Origin: Lentibacillus sp. CBA3610
GTDB lineage: Bacteria; Bacillota; Bacilli; Bacillales; Amphibacillaceae
NCBI RefSeq assembly: GCF_013373365.1
Contig: NZ_CP035925.1
Span: 620,001-684,000, forward strand
Reading direction: 5' to 3'
Length of the DNA: 64,000 nt
The position numbers and the translations under genes were made by a program. Shown piece after piece: positions 17,502-26,950 of the stretch (the stretch's first letter is position 1; every line of letters begins with the position of its first letter). The notes beneath the pieces were generated by a model. The model saw nothing but the letters and a program-made list of their open reading frames with translations, was not told the DNA's origin and did not search any database.

Positions 17502-18632
17502 ATGAAAGTCATCATTATTGGAAGTGGCATTGTGGGTGCAAGTGCCGCTTACCATTTAGCGAAAAATAATATCGAGGTCGTGATGGTCGATAAACAACAC
17601 CAAGGGAATGCAACAGCAGCCGGGGCAGGGATTGTCTGTCCGTGGATTTCCAGGCAGGAGGACAACAATTGGTATGAAATTGCCAAACGCGGCGCAAAAT
17701 TTTACCCCGAGTTAATAGCGCAATTAAGCAATGATGGTGTAACAGGTGCAGGTTATAAGAAAGTTGGTGCATTGCGAGTCAGCTCGGATTCGGATGTATT
17801 GGATAAACTGGCCGGTCAATTAAAAGAAAAACAGAAGGACGCACCTGAAATGGGAGACTTTGAAAAGGTCGATTCGGAAAAGGCACGTGAACTATTTCCG
17901 CCTTTAAATGACAATTTGGAGGCAATCTATCTCTCCGGAGCGGCCCGTGTTGATGGGAGGATGCTCAGGGATGCTTTAAAACGTGCTGCACAAAAGCATG
18001 GAGCAACATTAGTGAATGGTGCCGCTGAGTTGATTTCAAGGAATAACGATATTAAAGGTGTCACCGTGAATGGAGAAGACATCTATGCCGATTCAGTTAT
18101 CATAGCGGCGGGTGCTTGGTCGCCAGCATTATTGACCCCCTTAGGTCTTGATTTGAAAATCGAGCCACAGCGTGGGCAAATCGCCCATATTAGCATGACG
18201 GAAGCGGATACTTCCAACTGGCCGGTTATTTTACCGCAAACGGGACACTATATGCTGGCCTTTGATGATTCCAGAGTTGTCGCCGGGGCAACACGAGAGA
18301 CAGGATCAGGTTTTGATTACCGCATGACTGCAGGCGGTGTTTCTGAAGTGATGGATGAAGCGCTAACTGTAGCACCGGGTTTGAATGATGGAACGCTCCA
18401 GGAAGTGCGGATTGGCTTTAGACCAATGGGACCGGATATTTCGCCGCTGCTTGGTTTTGTGGAACCGTTCGATAACATGGTTATGGTAAACGGCCTTGGT
18501 GCTTCAGGCCTCACAATCGGACCATACGCGGGAAAGCTGGCGGCATCTATTATGATGGAAGAAGGGTTGGATTTTAATCTATCACCGTATGACCCAATGC
18601 GGGCAATCGCTGTTGAAAGCAGTTTTCATTGA
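17502..18632 (+). CDS. FAD-dependent amino acid oxidoreductase (DAO family)
   Basis: The 376-residue protein opens with a Rossmann FAD site, VIIIGSGIVGASAAYHLAK, and ends with GLGASGLTIGPYAGKLAA, both typical of the DAO group (glycine oxidase, sarcosine oxidase, D-amino acid dehydrogenase). EPQRGQIAHI and EVRIGFRPMGPDISPLLG mark the substrate domain. The GFRPM.PD form resembles DadA-like enzymes. ATG follows AAAGGAGCGGG. A TTGACA at 17348-17353 is a possible -35. The substrate is probably a small amino or N-methyl amino acid and cannot be fixed. Confidence 0.85.
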   Translation: MKVIIIGSGIVGASAAYHLAKNNIEVVMVDKQHQGNATAAGAGIVCPWISRQEDNNWYEIAKRGAKFYPELIAQLSNDGVTGAGYKKVGALRVSSDSDVLDKLAGQLKEKQKDAPEMGDFEKVDSEKARELFPPLNDNLEAIYLSGAARVDGRMLRDALKRAAQKHGATLVNGAAELISRNNDIKGVTVNGEDIYADSVIIAAGAWSPALLTPLGLDLKIEPQRGQIAHISMTEADTSNWPVILPQTGHYMLAFDDSRVVAGATRETGSGFDYRMTAGGVSEVMDEALTVAPGLNDGTLQEVRIGFRPMGPDISPLLGFVEPFDNMVMVNGLGASGLTIGPYAGKLAASIMMEEGLDFNLSPYDPMRAIAVESSFH

Positions 18633-18747
18633 GAATTATAGGAACACAATAATCAGAACATTTGTTTGTGTTATGCGGGTATGGTATACTAAATTCAGAA
18701 AAACTTCCTTGTTAAGTCCTCATATAACCCAAAGAGGATGTGTTGAC

Positions 18748-19983
18748 GTGGCATTGACTAAACCAGTGGAGGAGACGGCTGATTTTACCAAATTTGTTAA
18801 AGTAAGAGAAGAATCGGATGGTTATAACGGACAAAAGGAAACTGAAAAGCGCGGTAAACTGCTCAAACGAATACCTCTTGAAAAGTTAATGGATTTAAAA
18901 GTTGATTACGCTTTCAAGCAACTTTTTGGCAATGAAAAGAACAAGGAGATCACAGTCGTATTTTTAAACGCGATTCTGCAGCGAACGGGGCGGAAGCGAA
19001 TCACGGATATTTCCTTCGATAATACTGAAGTGGGCCGTGAATACGACAATGATAAAAAATCACGCTTGGATTTGTTGGTTCGGACGGAAGATAATGAATG
19101 GGTCAATGTCGAAATTCAATTCACAAATAAGTACGATATGGTTAAACGATCCTTATATTATTGGTCCAAAATCTACTCTGCCCGGCATGAAAAAGGCATG
19201 AGTTATACTTTATTGCGTCCGGTTATCGCGGTTAATATTATGAATTTTAATCTTTTTACTGAAACAGGGCGTTTCCACACATCTTATCATTTGTATGAAG
19301 ATGAAGAACGGTTCAAATTAACCAATATGATGGAATTCCATTTCATCGAGATGCCCAAATTAATCAAGGAATGGAAAGCGGACAAACTGGACCCATGGAA
19401 TAACGTGTTAGCGAGATGGCTCATGATGCTCGGTATGGTCGATTCCAGAAATGATGAAATCTATAATGATATTTATAAAGAACTGGAGGTGATTGCCATG
19501 CATGATGATCAGCTGCGAAATGCCTTTGAAAATTGGGAAGAGTTGAGCATGACGCAGGAACAACGGCTTGCATATGAATCCCGTCTCAAGCAAATTATGG
19601 ACGAGGAATCATTTAAACGGGACATGGAGGATTTGGCGAAAGAAATTGAGAAAAAAGAACTGGAAGTCGAGCGAAAAGAACAAGAAATTGCGAAGAAAAA
19701 TCAAGAAATAGTGAAGAAACATCAGGAAATAGCGAAAAAAAATCAGGAAGCAGTGAAGAAAAACCAGGAAGCAGCGGAGACAAACCAGGAAGCAGAAAAG
19801 CAACGCCAGGAAGCTGAGAAAATAAAACGAGAAGGCATTCAATTGAAAAAGGAAACCGAAAATAGACTGGAAGAAACAGCACGCAAACTATTGGAAAAGG
19901 GAATGGAACTGGAATTTGTTACAGAGTCGACTGGTCTGACTTGGGATAGAATTACCGAGATCAGAAAAGAAATGCGGAAATAA
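18748..19983 (+). CDS. Rpn family nuclease (PD-(D/E)XK) with a heptad-repeat tail
   Basis: The start is taken at GTG 18748 after GAGGATG, giving 411 residues; the frame is open further upstream into the previous gene. The N-terminal part matches recombination-promoting nucleases, sometimes called transposase-like PDDEXK proteins: DYAFKQLFGNEKNK, then SRLDLLVRTEDNEWVNVEIQ, with the Asp and Glu-x-Gln of the active site, then RSLYYWSKIYSARHEKG. The C-terminal third is a long coiled coil built from 7-residue repeats (KKNQEIV, KKHQEIA, KKNQEAV) and ends in the usual GMELEFVTESTGLTWDRI segment. The family is associated with RecA-independent DNA exchange and often sits in variable regions. The repeat number probably varies between strains. 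Confidence 0.85.
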   Translation: MALTKPVEETADFTKFVKVREESDGYNGQKETEKRGKLLKRIPLEKLMDLKVDYAFKQLFGNEKNKEITVVFLNAILQRTGRKRITDISFDNTEVGREYDNDKKSRLDLLVRTEDNEWVNVEIQFTNKYDMVKRSLYYWSKIYSARHEKGMSYTLLRPVIAVNIMNFNLFTETGRFHTSYHLYEDEERFKLTNMMEFHFIEMPKLIKEWKADKLDPWNNVLARWLMMLGMVDSRNDEIYNDIYKELEVIAMHDDQLRNAFENWEELSMTQEQRLAYESRLKQIMDEESFKRDMEDLAKEIEKKELEVERKEQEIAKKNQEIVKKHQEIAKKNQEAVKKNQEAAETNQEAEKQRQEAEKIKREGIQLKKETENRLEETARKLLEKGMELEFVTESTGLTWDRITEIRKEMRK

Positions 19984-20079
19984 AGTTTTTTTATCCCGCA
20001 TCAGTGAGTGGTCAGGCCTGCAGGATGTCGTTCATGCAGGCCCAACTTTAACAACCTAATGCACGTGGAGGCGATTTAT

Positions 20080-20358
20080 TTGAACTATTATGCTGTCTTG
20101 TTATCAATGAAAGATGAAGAAAAAAGCAAGGAATTACGTCCGCAGCACTTGGCATTTCTGGAGCAAATGAGAAAAGAGAAAAAGGTGTTTATGAACGGGC
20201 CGTTTACAGATGGAGCAGGGGGTCTGGTTATTTATGCAGCGGACAACCTTGATGAGGCCGTGTCCTTTCTTAAACAGGACCCTTATGTCATAAATGGCGC
20301 CAGAGACTGGGAAATTCATGAATGGGCTATGCAAACGGATGTTGATTTTGAATTTTAG
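20080..20358 (+). CDS. YciI-like protein
   Basis: A TTG behind GTGGAGGCG gives a 92-residue protein of the YCII family. It has the NYYAVLLSMKDEEKSKELRP start, a conserved H in RPQHLAFLEQM, NGPFTDGAGGLVIY and the closing DPYVINGARDWEIHEW. Members are small dimeric alpha-beta proteins, some acting as dehydrochlorinase-like enzymes, and most have no known substrate. The reductase gene lies 48 bases downstream and may be co-transcribed. Confidence 0.85.
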   Translation: MNYYAVLLSMKDEEKSKELRPQHLAFLEQMRKEKKVFMNGPFTDGAGGLVIYAADNLDEAVSFLKQDPYVINGARDWEIHEWAMQTDVDFEF

Positions 20359-20406
20359 AATATTTCAATAAGCATCAATCTAACAACAATACAAGGAGGT
20401 TATACC

Positions 20407-21285
20407 ATGAAAATTGGCTTTATCGGACTGGGCATAATGGGGAAACCGATGAGTAAAAATCTGCTGAAAGCCGGTTATAACCTGGTGATCTCCAGCAGCA
20501 AGCCTGATACAAACAGGGAAATGCAGGAACATGGGACAGAAGTCGTCGATACATACATCGAATTAGCTGCAAAATCAGATGTCATCATTACCATGCTCCC
20601 GAATTCACCTGAAGTGAAAGAAGTGATTTTGGCAATGGGCGGGTTAATCCAAGGTGCGAAGCCAGGATCTACTGTTATTGATATGAGCTCAATTGCACCG
20701 ATAGCCAGTCAGGAAATTGGCAAGGAACTGAAGGAAAAGGATATCGGGTTTCTGGATGCCCCGGTAAGCGGCGGTGAACCGAAAGCCATTGACGGCACCA
20801 TTTCCGTGATGGCAGGAGGCGATGAAGAAGTCTTCAATAAGTGTCTGCCAATTATGCAGGCTATGGCCGGCTCGGTTGTCAAAACCGGTGAAGTGGGATC
20901 AGGTAATTCAACGAAATTGGCCAATCAAATCATTGTCGCGCTTAATATAGCAGCCGTTTCAGAGGCATTGGTGCTGACAGAAAAAATGGGTGTTGACAAC
21001 CAATTAGTTTACGATGCTATACGAGGCGGGCTTGCCGGCAGCAATGTGCTGGATGCAAAGGCACCAAAAATGCTGGATCGAAACTTTGATCCAGGTTTTA
21101 AAATTGATCTGCATCTTAAAGATTTGAATAATGTGATGGAAACATCCACGGATATTGATGCCCCGTTGCCTTTAACCGCTTCAATCAGGGAAACTTTGAA
21201 AACCTTATCGGTAAATGGCAATGGTGAAGACGACCATGCTGCGATTCTGAAATACTATGAAAAGTTAACGAATGTCCGTATTTAG
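20407..21285 (+). CDS. garR: 2-hydroxy-3-oxopropionate / 3-hydroxyisobutyrate dehydrogenase family reductase
   Basis: The 292-residue protein starts at ATG behind AAGGAGG. It has an N-terminal NAD(P) Rossmann motif, IGFIGLGIMGKPMSKNL. The substrate-binding block is FLDAPVSGGEPKA and the catalytic lysine lies in STKLANQI. The family reduces tartronate semialdehyde or oxidises 3-hydroxyisobutyrate and related short beta-hydroxy acids. The GarR call is the closest by motif, but no glyoxylate or valine pathway gene lies next to it. Confidence 0.8.
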   Translation: MKIGFIGLGIMGKPMSKNLLKAGYNLVISSSKPDTNREMQEHGTEVVDTYIELAAKSDVIITMLPNSPEVKEVILAMGGLIQGAKPGSTVIDMSSIAPIASQEIGKELKEKDIGFLDAPVSGGEPKAIDGTISVMAGGDEEVFNKCLPIMQAMAGSVVKTGEVGSGNSTKLANQIIVALNIAAVSEALVLTEKMGVDNQLVYDAIRGGLAGSNVLDAKAPKMLDRNFDPGFKIDLHLKDLNNVMETSTDIDAPLPLTASIRETLKTLSVNGNGEDDHAAILKYYEKLTNVRI

Positions 21286-21616
21286 CACAAAAAAGCCGAG
21301 TCCCGAATATGAAAGGATTCAGCTTTTCAAAAAAATCTAATTTAATCTGAAGCGGCGCCAGCGATTGCAATAAATATATCGGCTGGGTCAACAAGGGGAA
21401 ACGATTTGAGCGGTTTTTCTGGATTTCAATGATTTTTCCCGGATTTCCGGATGACTTTATTTGTCTGATTGCCGGACTTACCAAAATGACCCTAAAAAAA
21501 TTTATCGTTTACTTTTTGCTATGTAAGCCGGTCACCTTGTTTATCTACACATTATTTCCGCTTTACGGTATGCATTTTATCTATGATGTGTTCCAGTCGT
21601 TTTAAATGTACGCTAT
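21286..21616. other. Gene-free stretch
   Basis: No convincing coding sequence or RNA motif is seen here. It is followed by copy B of the interspersed repeat and a shared terminator. Confidence 0.5.
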
Positions 21617-21716
21617 TAAGAAAAACTCAGGCCCAGCCTCGTCTTTCCGGAGGTTAGAGGCCGGAAGCCGATTTCAAGATTGAAGTCTTCATCTAAAACG
21701 GTATACTTTCTGACCT
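21617..21716 (-). repeat. Interspersed structured repeat, copy B (shortened)
   Basis: Read on the minus strand it gives GTCAGAAAGTATAC, TTAGATGAAGAC, CTTGAAATCGGC, TTCCGGCCTCTAACCTCCGG, AAAGACGAGGC and GAGTTTTTCTTA in the same order as copies A and C. It lacks about 28 bases containing the second arm of the GAAATCGGC hairpin. It lies just past a bidirectional terminator. Confidence 0.75.
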
Positions 21717-21720
21717 TTTT

Positions 21721-21762
21721 AAAAAGCTGAAGACTATCTTCAGGGTAGCCTTCAGCTTTTTT
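21721..21762. terminator. Bidirectional terminator
   Basis: AAAAGCTGAAG (21722-21732) and CTTCAGCTTTT (21750-21760) form a perfect stem with A/T tails on both sides. It sits directly after the stop of the minus-strand LysM/SleB gene. Confidence 0.85.
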
Positions 21763-21763
21763 A

Positions 21764-22351
21764 TTATTTAGCAAAACGATGGTCACCGATTTTCACGATG
21801 GTGTCGCGTGAAAGGACCCAATCACTGTCAACTTTGTCCGGATTGTAGAAGTATAATGATCCGTTTCCTTGTCCTCTGAAAGCGACTGCTTCATTGACGG
21901 CTTGCATATCTTCATCAGTGTACCCCTGATTGATTGCACCATTCTTTACAGGTGAAAATGCATAGTGGCCGCCGACCTTTTCATAGATAACACCTTTTAC
22001 TGTGTCAGGAAAATCATTTGAATCAACCCGATTTAATACGACCGTTGCAACAGCAACTTTTCCTTCATAAGGCTCTCCCTTTGCTTCCGCATGAACGAGT
22101 TTAGCCATCAGTTCCTTATCTTCATGGGAAACTGAATCCGGAATGCGAATAGTTTCACCGGCCATTAACTGACTGCCGGAGTTCTTGTTGGCAATTTGCA
22201 AGTTTGAAAGTGTTATGCCATGTTCATTTGCTATCGAATGGAATGATTCACCTTGTTGTACAGTATATGAAGATGCGCCCACTGAAGCCGGAACTGCCAT
22301 TATACTTAACGAAAGGGCTCCTGCTAAAAATAATTTATTTAGTTTACGCAT
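21764..22351 (-). CDS. LysM-containing SleB/CwlJ-type cell wall hydrolase
   Basis: The 195-residue protein has a signal peptide ending near VGASS and one LysM motif (about 28-72, YTVQQGESFHSIANEHGITL). A Hydrolase_2 domain follows, with LMAKLVHAEAKGEPYEGKVA, VLNRV, and a closing SLYFYNPDK. This is the catalytic fold of SleB/CwlJ spore cortex hydrolases, in which the glutamate of HAEA(K/R)GE is essential. The small size and single LysM resemble YkvT-like vegetative enzymes, so a role in either germination or wall turnover is possible. ATG follows GGGAGG. Confidence 0.9.
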   Translation of the reverse strand: MRKLNKLFLAGALSLSIMAVPASVGASSYTVQQGESFHSIANEHGITLSNLQIANKNSGSQLMAGETIRIPDSVSHEDKELMAKLVHAEAKGEPYEGKVAVATVVLNRVDSNDFPDTVKGVIYEKVGGHYAFSPVKNGAINQGYTDEDMQAVNEAVAFRGQGNGSLYFYNPDKVDSDWVLSRDTIVKIGDHRFAK

Positions 22352-22582
22352 ATTGTAACCTCCCAGTTAAAAAGTTCTCAATTAAGAGATTACTAGATGT
22401 AATATAGTTTGGCATGTACCAAAAAATGGCTTTTCCAGCGCGTGGTCTTTCATCTTAGGTGTCATCTGTATTTGAAAAAGCAAAGGGAAAATATGCCACA
22501 TCACAAAAAAATACAGATTTTGGCTGGAGAGGCAAATTCAAGCTGCAATGTGACAAGTGTTACAGCCATGTTACAAAAAGAA
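22352..22582. other. Gene-free gap
   Basis: A 62-codon frame at 22409-22597 has no homology pattern and no good ribosome site, and runs into the terminator hairpin. I see only the promoter region of the LysM gene here. Confidence 0.4.
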
Positions 22583-22624
22583 ATTGAAGGCGTATGAATA
22601 ATTTTCATACGCCTTCAATTTTTT
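22583..22624. terminator. Strong terminator of the symporter gene
   Basis: ATTGAAGGCGTATGAA (22583-22598) pairs with TTCATACGCCTTCAAT (22604-22619), a 16-bp perfect stem with A-rich and T-rich flanks that would work on both strands. Confidence 0.88.
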
Positions 22625-23858
22625 AGCCTGCTGTGGAATCTGGATCATCTGTCTTTTCATCCAGGCCGCGCTCGGATGCATTGATCACAACTGTACCTGA
22701 AGCGTCACCCGTAATGTTGACAGCTGTCCGGAACATATCCATAAAACGATCAACCCCGGCAATTAAGGCAAGCGCCTCGAGTGGCAGGTTAAGTGTTGTC
22801 AACAGGAGCGTTAACATAACAAGTCCGGCTCCCGGGACACCTGCTGTTCCGATTGAGCCCAGTGTACCAATGAGTATGATCATCAATATTTGACCAATGG
22901 ATAATTCGATTCCATAGGCTTGTGCGGTAAATAGGGCAGCTACACTCAAATAAAGTGATGTCCCGTCCATATTGACGGTTGCCCCTAATGGCAGAATAAA
23001 ACTTGATATTTTTTTCGATACCCCTAGATTATCCTCCGAGCTCTTAATGGTGACCGGCAGCGTCCCTGAGCTGCTTTGTGTACTGAAAGCGACAAGAGTG
23101 GCCGGCAGAATCCCCTTGAAGAAATGCAGCGGATTCATTTTGGCGAATGTTTTGACCGCTATCGAATACGTTACAAGGGCGTGTATGATACAAGCAATTG
23201 CAACAACCGAGACTAACTTAATTAACGGCATTAAGACAGACAAACCTTGCTCGCCGATAATGGGTGCCAGCAAACCGAAAACACCAATTGGGATTAATTT
23301 CATGATAACCCAAGTAATTTTGTACATTATCTCAGCAAAGCCATCAAAGAAACGATGGACAGGTTCAGCTTTTTGCCCAGCCATGGTAATACCGATCCCG
23401 ACGAAAATGGAAAAGAAAATAATTTGCAGTATGTCACCGTTTGACAGGCTTTCAATTGGATTTGTCGGAATGATGTTCAGCAAGATGCTGATGACACCGT
23501 CTGTTTCCGTTGCTTCAGGTGCCTCACCGGCAGAGGAAATATCGACACCTGTTCCCGGTGAAAACAGAAATGCAGCTATCAGTCCGATGGTGACGGCAAC
23601 AAAGGTTGTGCAAATATAATACAGAATGGTTTTTCCGCCGATTCGGCCAAGGGTTTCCATACTTCCGGTGCTGGCCACACCCGCAATGAGCGATGAAACG
23701 ATTAACGGTACGATAATGAATTGAATAAGACGTAAAAATAAATCACCCAACGGTGCAATGACGGCAATATCAGGACCGAATATAATACCGGCTAAAATAG
23801 CAAGAACAAAGGCAATTACGATTTGTGATAGTAAGCTTATTTTAATTTTAGAAGCCAT
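22623..23858 (-). CDS. Dicarboxylate/amino acid:cation symporter (DAACS family)
   Basis: The start is ATG 23858 behind GGAGGGAT; the frame extends 31 codons upstream without a better site. The 411-residue membrane protein has eight or so transmembrane segments. It carries the family hallmarks: a serine-rich reentrant loop (AFSTQSSSGTLPVTI), the FILPLGATVNMDGTSLY motif, GIPGAG-like GTAGVPGAG, and DRFMDMFRTAVNITGD. It would import glutamate, aspartate or C4-dicarboxylates with protons or sodium, as GltP/GltT/DctA do. The acidic C-terminus is cytoplasmic. Confidence 0.93.
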   Translation of the reverse strand: MASKIKISLLSQIVIAFVLAILAGIIFGPDIAVIAPLGDLFLRLIQFIIVPLIVSSLIAGVASTGSMETLGRIGGKTILYYICTTFVAVTIGLIAAFLFSPGTGVDISSAGEAPEATETDGVISILLNIIPTNPIESLSNGDILQIIFFSIFVGIGITMAGQKAEPVHRFFDGFAEIMYKITWVIMKLIPIGVFGLLAPIIGEQGLSVLMPLIKLVSVVAIACIIHALVTYSIAVKTFAKMNPLHFFKGILPATLVAFSTQSSSGTLPVTIKSSEDNLGVSKKISSFILPLGATVNMDGTSLYLSVAALFTAQAYGIELSIGQILMIILIGTLGSIGTAGVPGAGLVMLTLLLTTLNLPLEALALIAGVDRFMDMFRTAVNITGDASGTVVINASERGLDEKTDDPDSTAG

Positions 23859-24042
23859 GACAGTTATCCCTCCTTTCATCGTATTATTAAATGGATATGT
23901 TTTGTCCACAAAATTGATAACCTTTATCATCAAATAATTATAAAATTTCAAAATATACCTGGTTTAAATTTTTTCAGTTTGTTTCTCAAATATGTCATGA
24001 TAGAAGCAGCATGGTACAGATGTGAAAGGAGAGGTATCCGGA

Positions 24043-25038
24043 ATGAAGCTTAGCGTACTTGATCAGTCGCCGATTTCACGAGGTTCCAGTCCTGAACAGG
24101 CGTTAAACAATACATTAAAGCTCGCTGAAATAACCGAGCAATTGGGTTATACGCGTTATTGGGTCGCGGAACATCATAACACCAATGGCTTGGCCAGCGT
24201 ATCCCCTGAAATACTCATAGGACGGATTGCTTCCTGTACTAATAAAATTCGTGTCGGATCTGGTGGGGTGTTGTTACCACAGTACAGCCCATATAAAGTC
24301 GCAGAGAATTTTAAAATGCTTGAAGCACTGTTTCCGGGTCGAATCGATTTAGGGATTGGACGGTCACCCGGGGGATCCCAGGATACCCGGATGGCTTTGC
24401 TGGACAGCATTCATAAAGACATGTCCGAATTTCCGCGTCAGTTGCATGACCTACAGGGGTTTTTACATAACACGCTCCCACAGGATCATCGTTACCGGCT
24501 CGTTAAAGCAGCCCCAAGAACCAAAACAGTACCGCCGATGTGGGTACTCGGGCTATCAGAAAGAGGTGCAGAAAATGCTGCAGAAATCGGAACAGGGTTT
24601 ATGTTTGGACATTTCATCAACCCTGATAAAGGTCAAGCAGCTATGGAAGCCTATCGGGAAAAATTTCAACCATCATCAGACTTCGAGCAGCCGGTCAATG
24701 CCGTTTGTATTTTTATTGTCTGTGCGGATACTGAAGAAGAGGCAGAAGAATTGGCGCTCAGTCAGGACAAATGGCTCCTGAACGTTGGGAAAGGATCTGA
24801 TATTAAGGTCCCGTCGATTGAAGAAGTCAAAAAAAGGTCGTACCGTCAGGAAGAGCTGGATATCATTGAGAAAAACCGCAGACGGACCGTGATCGGAACA
24901 CCAGAACAGGTGAAAGCGGAACTGGAGCGGCTGGGCGACTATTACCAGACAGATGAATTCATGATTATTACCAATATTTACGATTTCGATGCGAAGGTGC
25001 ATTCATACCGGTTGCTAGCTGAAGCGTTTGAACTTTAA
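24043..25038 (+). CDS. Luciferase-like (LLM) flavin-dependent oxidoreductase
   Basis: The 331-residue product begins MKLSVLDQSPISRGSSPEQAL at an ATG behind AAAGGAGAGG; seven upstream codons are dispensable. Typical family blocks are RYWVAEHHN, SPEILIGRIAS, IRVGSGGVLLPQYSPYKVAE, PGRIDLGIGRSPGG and the late RRTVIGTPEQV. This is the group-1 LLM type found widely in Bacilli (YceB/YtmO-like), which uses FMN and oxygen on unknown substrates. It is monocistronic. Confidence 0.9.
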   Translation: MKLSVLDQSPISRGSSPEQALNNTLKLAEITEQLGYTRYWVAEHHNTNGLASVSPEILIGRIASCTNKIRVGSGGVLLPQYSPYKVAENFKMLEALFPGRIDLGIGRSPGGSQDTRMALLDSIHKDMSEFPRQLHDLQGFLHNTLPQDHRYRLVKAAPRTKTVPPMWVLGLSERGAENAAEIGTGFMFGHFINPDKGQAAMEAYREKFQPSSDFEQPVNAVCIFIVCADTEEEAEELALSQDKWLLNVGKGSDIKVPSIEEVKKRSYRQEELDIIEKNRRRTVIGTPEQVKAELERLGDYYQTDEFMIITNIYDFDAKVHSYRLLAEAFEL

Positions 25039-25249
25039 ATTAAGCCAAAAACCTGCTTTGTGCGGATATTTGTGTCATACAATCTATTTTTTCTTTCATA
25101 GAAATTTTATTTTGAAGAATGGGGAGCAGGGGGAATTTCAATTTCCTTACATCGACACTCTATAGGACATCATTTAAAAAATATATATCCTATCCAGCAA
25201 AGCTTTTAAATGAAAATTTGATTAATAAAAGGGAAGGGGAGGTGTTTCT

Positions 25250-25591
25250 GTGAATCATGAACAAAATCACCAGTTAATGCAAGCTATTAAGGAATTGCAG
25301 GATCAGATGAATATGGGATTTGAGCGAATGGACAAGCGGTTTGAGCAGGTAGACAGGCGATTTGAAGAAGTAGACAAGCGGATCGATGCGATAGACGCGC
25401 GATTCGAGCAAGTAGACAAGCAACTCGATGCGATGGATAAGCGGTTTGAAGTGGCTAATGAACGCTTTGTCAAAATGGAAGAATCCATGAATGCCGGGTT
25501 TGATAAATTGAAAGACGGCCTTGATCTCCTTGCGCACAGAACATGGAACAATGAACAAGAGATTTACAGAATTAAAATAGGTAAAGAATAA
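25250..25591 (+). CDS. Small coiled-coil protein built of heptad repeats
   Basis: The 113-residue protein starts at GTG behind GGGGAGGTG. Residues about 20-80 are nearly perfect 7-residue repeats of the form (R/K)FE(Q/E)VDK: MDKRFEQVD, RRFEEVD, KRIDAID, ARFEQVD, KQLDAMD. It has no signal peptide or membrane segment. Such proteins are common in Bacilli and have no known function. They form long parallel coiled coils, and the 21-bp repeats are prone to change in number. A strong terminator follows. Confidence 0.75.
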   Translation: MNHEQNHQLMQAIKELQDQMNMGFERMDKRFEQVDRRFEEVDKRIDAIDARFEQVDKQLDAMDKRFEVANERFVKMEESMNAGFDKLKDGLDLLAHRTWNNEQEIYRIKIGKE

Positions 25592-25653
25592 GTTTTCCGG
25601 CAGGCTGAATTGGAAAATAAATGATGATGAATGCCGGAAAACGCGCCGGAGCC

Positions 25654-25686
25654 AAAACGATCAGGTTTTTTCCCTGATCGTTTTGT
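25654..25686 (+). terminator. Terminator after the coiled-coil gene
   Basis: AAAACGATCAGG (25654-25665) pairs with CCTGATCGTTTT (25673-25684) around a T-rich loop, giving a 12-bp stem. Confidence 0.85.
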
Positions 25687-25708
25687 GTCTGATGTGAATT
25701 TATGACTA

Positions 25709-25808
25709 TTTCAGCCTGGAAATTGTGAACTTCAGCCGGATTTGTGACAGTATCAGCCGATTTCTTGTTGATTTCAGCGGATTTTGTGACAACTTCAGCC
25801 AAAATGGA
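25709..25808. repeat. Degenerate 21-bp tandem repeat, about five units
   Basis: Units begin TTCAGCC(G)GATTTTGTGAC with drift, near 25713, 25734, 25755, 25776 and 25797. It lies between the terminator and the convergent end of guaC. The period of 21 lets a reverse-strand frame read as seven-residue repeats, but there is no start signal or protein context. Confidence 0.55.
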
Positions 25809-25821
25809 TCAAAACGACATT

Positions 25822-26805
25822 CTAGTAAATGTGATCCCCGTTAAAAATCGAATTTTTCACCACGACATAATCAACATGGCGGATTGCCTGCAGTTCTTTG
25901 CCGCCTGCATAGGAGATGGCGGACTGGAGATCCTGTTTCATTTCCGTCAAGGTATCTTGAAGCGACCCTTTATGTTCGATATACATTTTCTTGCCTTCCA
26001 CGTTTTTCTTCTCACTTTTTTGGAATTCCGAGGCCGAGCCAAAATATTCCTTGTATCGTTTGCCGTCTTCTTCATATGTCTGGCCTGGTGACTCTTCATG
26101 ACCGGCAAATAGGGATCCGATCATGACCATTGATGCACCAAAGCGTACTGACTTTGCGATATCACCATGTGTCCGGATGCCCCCGTCGGCAATGATCGGT
26201 TTGCTTGCCGCTTTGGCACACCATTTGAGTGCAGCCAGCTGCCAGCCACCGGTACCGAAACCTGTTTTCATTTTGGTGATGCAGACTTTTCCTGGACCAA
26301 TCCCCACTTTCGTTGCATCTGCACCGGCATGTTCCAGCTCCCGCACCGCTTCAGGTGTACCGACATTACCGGCAATGACAAAGCTTTCCGGGAGGTGTCT
26401 TTTAATATACCGGATCATATTAATGACGGCTTCGGAATGGCCGTGTGCAATGTCAATGGTGATATAATCCGGTGTGAGTTTTTTATCTGTTAATTGTTGA
26501 ATGAAGTCGTACTCTTCGTCTTTAACACCAACACTGATAGAGGCGATCAACCCATTTTCGTGCATGTCTTTAATAAAATTGATTCTTGTTTCCGGTTCAA
26601 AACGGTGCATGACATAAAAGTAATTATTTTCTGCCAGGTAGCGTGCTATTTTTTCGTCAATAATCGTCTGCATATTGGCAGGCACGACAGGCAGATTAAA
26701 TGTATGGCCGCCAAAAGTGACGGTTGTATCACATTCTGATCGGCTGCTCACAACACATTTGGCAGGTATTAACTGAATATCTTCATAATCAAATACATTT
26801 TCCAT
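25822..26805 (-). CDS. guaC: GMP reductase
   Basis: The 327-residue enzyme converts GMP to IMP with NADPH and links guanine and adenine nucleotide pools. It has the IMPDH/GMPR barrel with [18 protein letters not shown] at the start. The [19 protein letters not shown] and [12 protein letters not shown] blocks hold the active-site cysteine, and [19 protein letters not shown] binds phosphate. There is no CBS domain, which separates it from IMP dehydrogenase. It is transcribed away from the riboswitch-controlled xpt-pbuX operon, so two purine salvage units sit back to back. Confidence 0.95.
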   Translation of the reverse strand: MENVFDYEDIQLIPAKCVVSSRSECDTTVTFGGHTFNLPVVPANMQTIIDEKIARYLAENNYFYVMHRFEPETRINFIKDMHENGLIASISVGVKDEEYDFIQQLTDKKLTPDYITIDIAHGHSEAVINMIRYIKRHLPESFVIAGNVGTPEAVRELEHAGADATKVGIGPGKVCITKMKTGFGTGGWQLAALKWCAKAASKPIIADGGIRTHGDIAKSVRFGASMVMIGSLFAGHEESPGQTYEEDGKRYKEYFGSASEFQKSEKKNVEGKKMYIEHKGSLQDTLTEMKQDLQSAISYAGGKELQAIRHVDYVVVKNSIFNGDHIY

Positions 26806-26950
26806 CTTTACACTCCTAGAAACGAATTATATTTTAAATAACAACTATAATGTTCGTATATTCATAATGTACATGACTTTTGTTAATGTGTCAATCAGTA
26901 TAAAAGATAAAGGTCAATTAAAGGCGAAATTTTCAGAACTAAAATGAGGG

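Noticed and set aside
22409-22597. 62-codon frame between the LysM gene and the symporter gene
   Set aside because: No good start signal or conserved pattern, and its end lies inside a terminator stem.
25572-25802. Reverse frame with seven-residue repeats over the 21-bp array
   Set aside because: It would read through a strong terminator stem, with no ribosome site. It is better explained as a non-coding tandem repeat.
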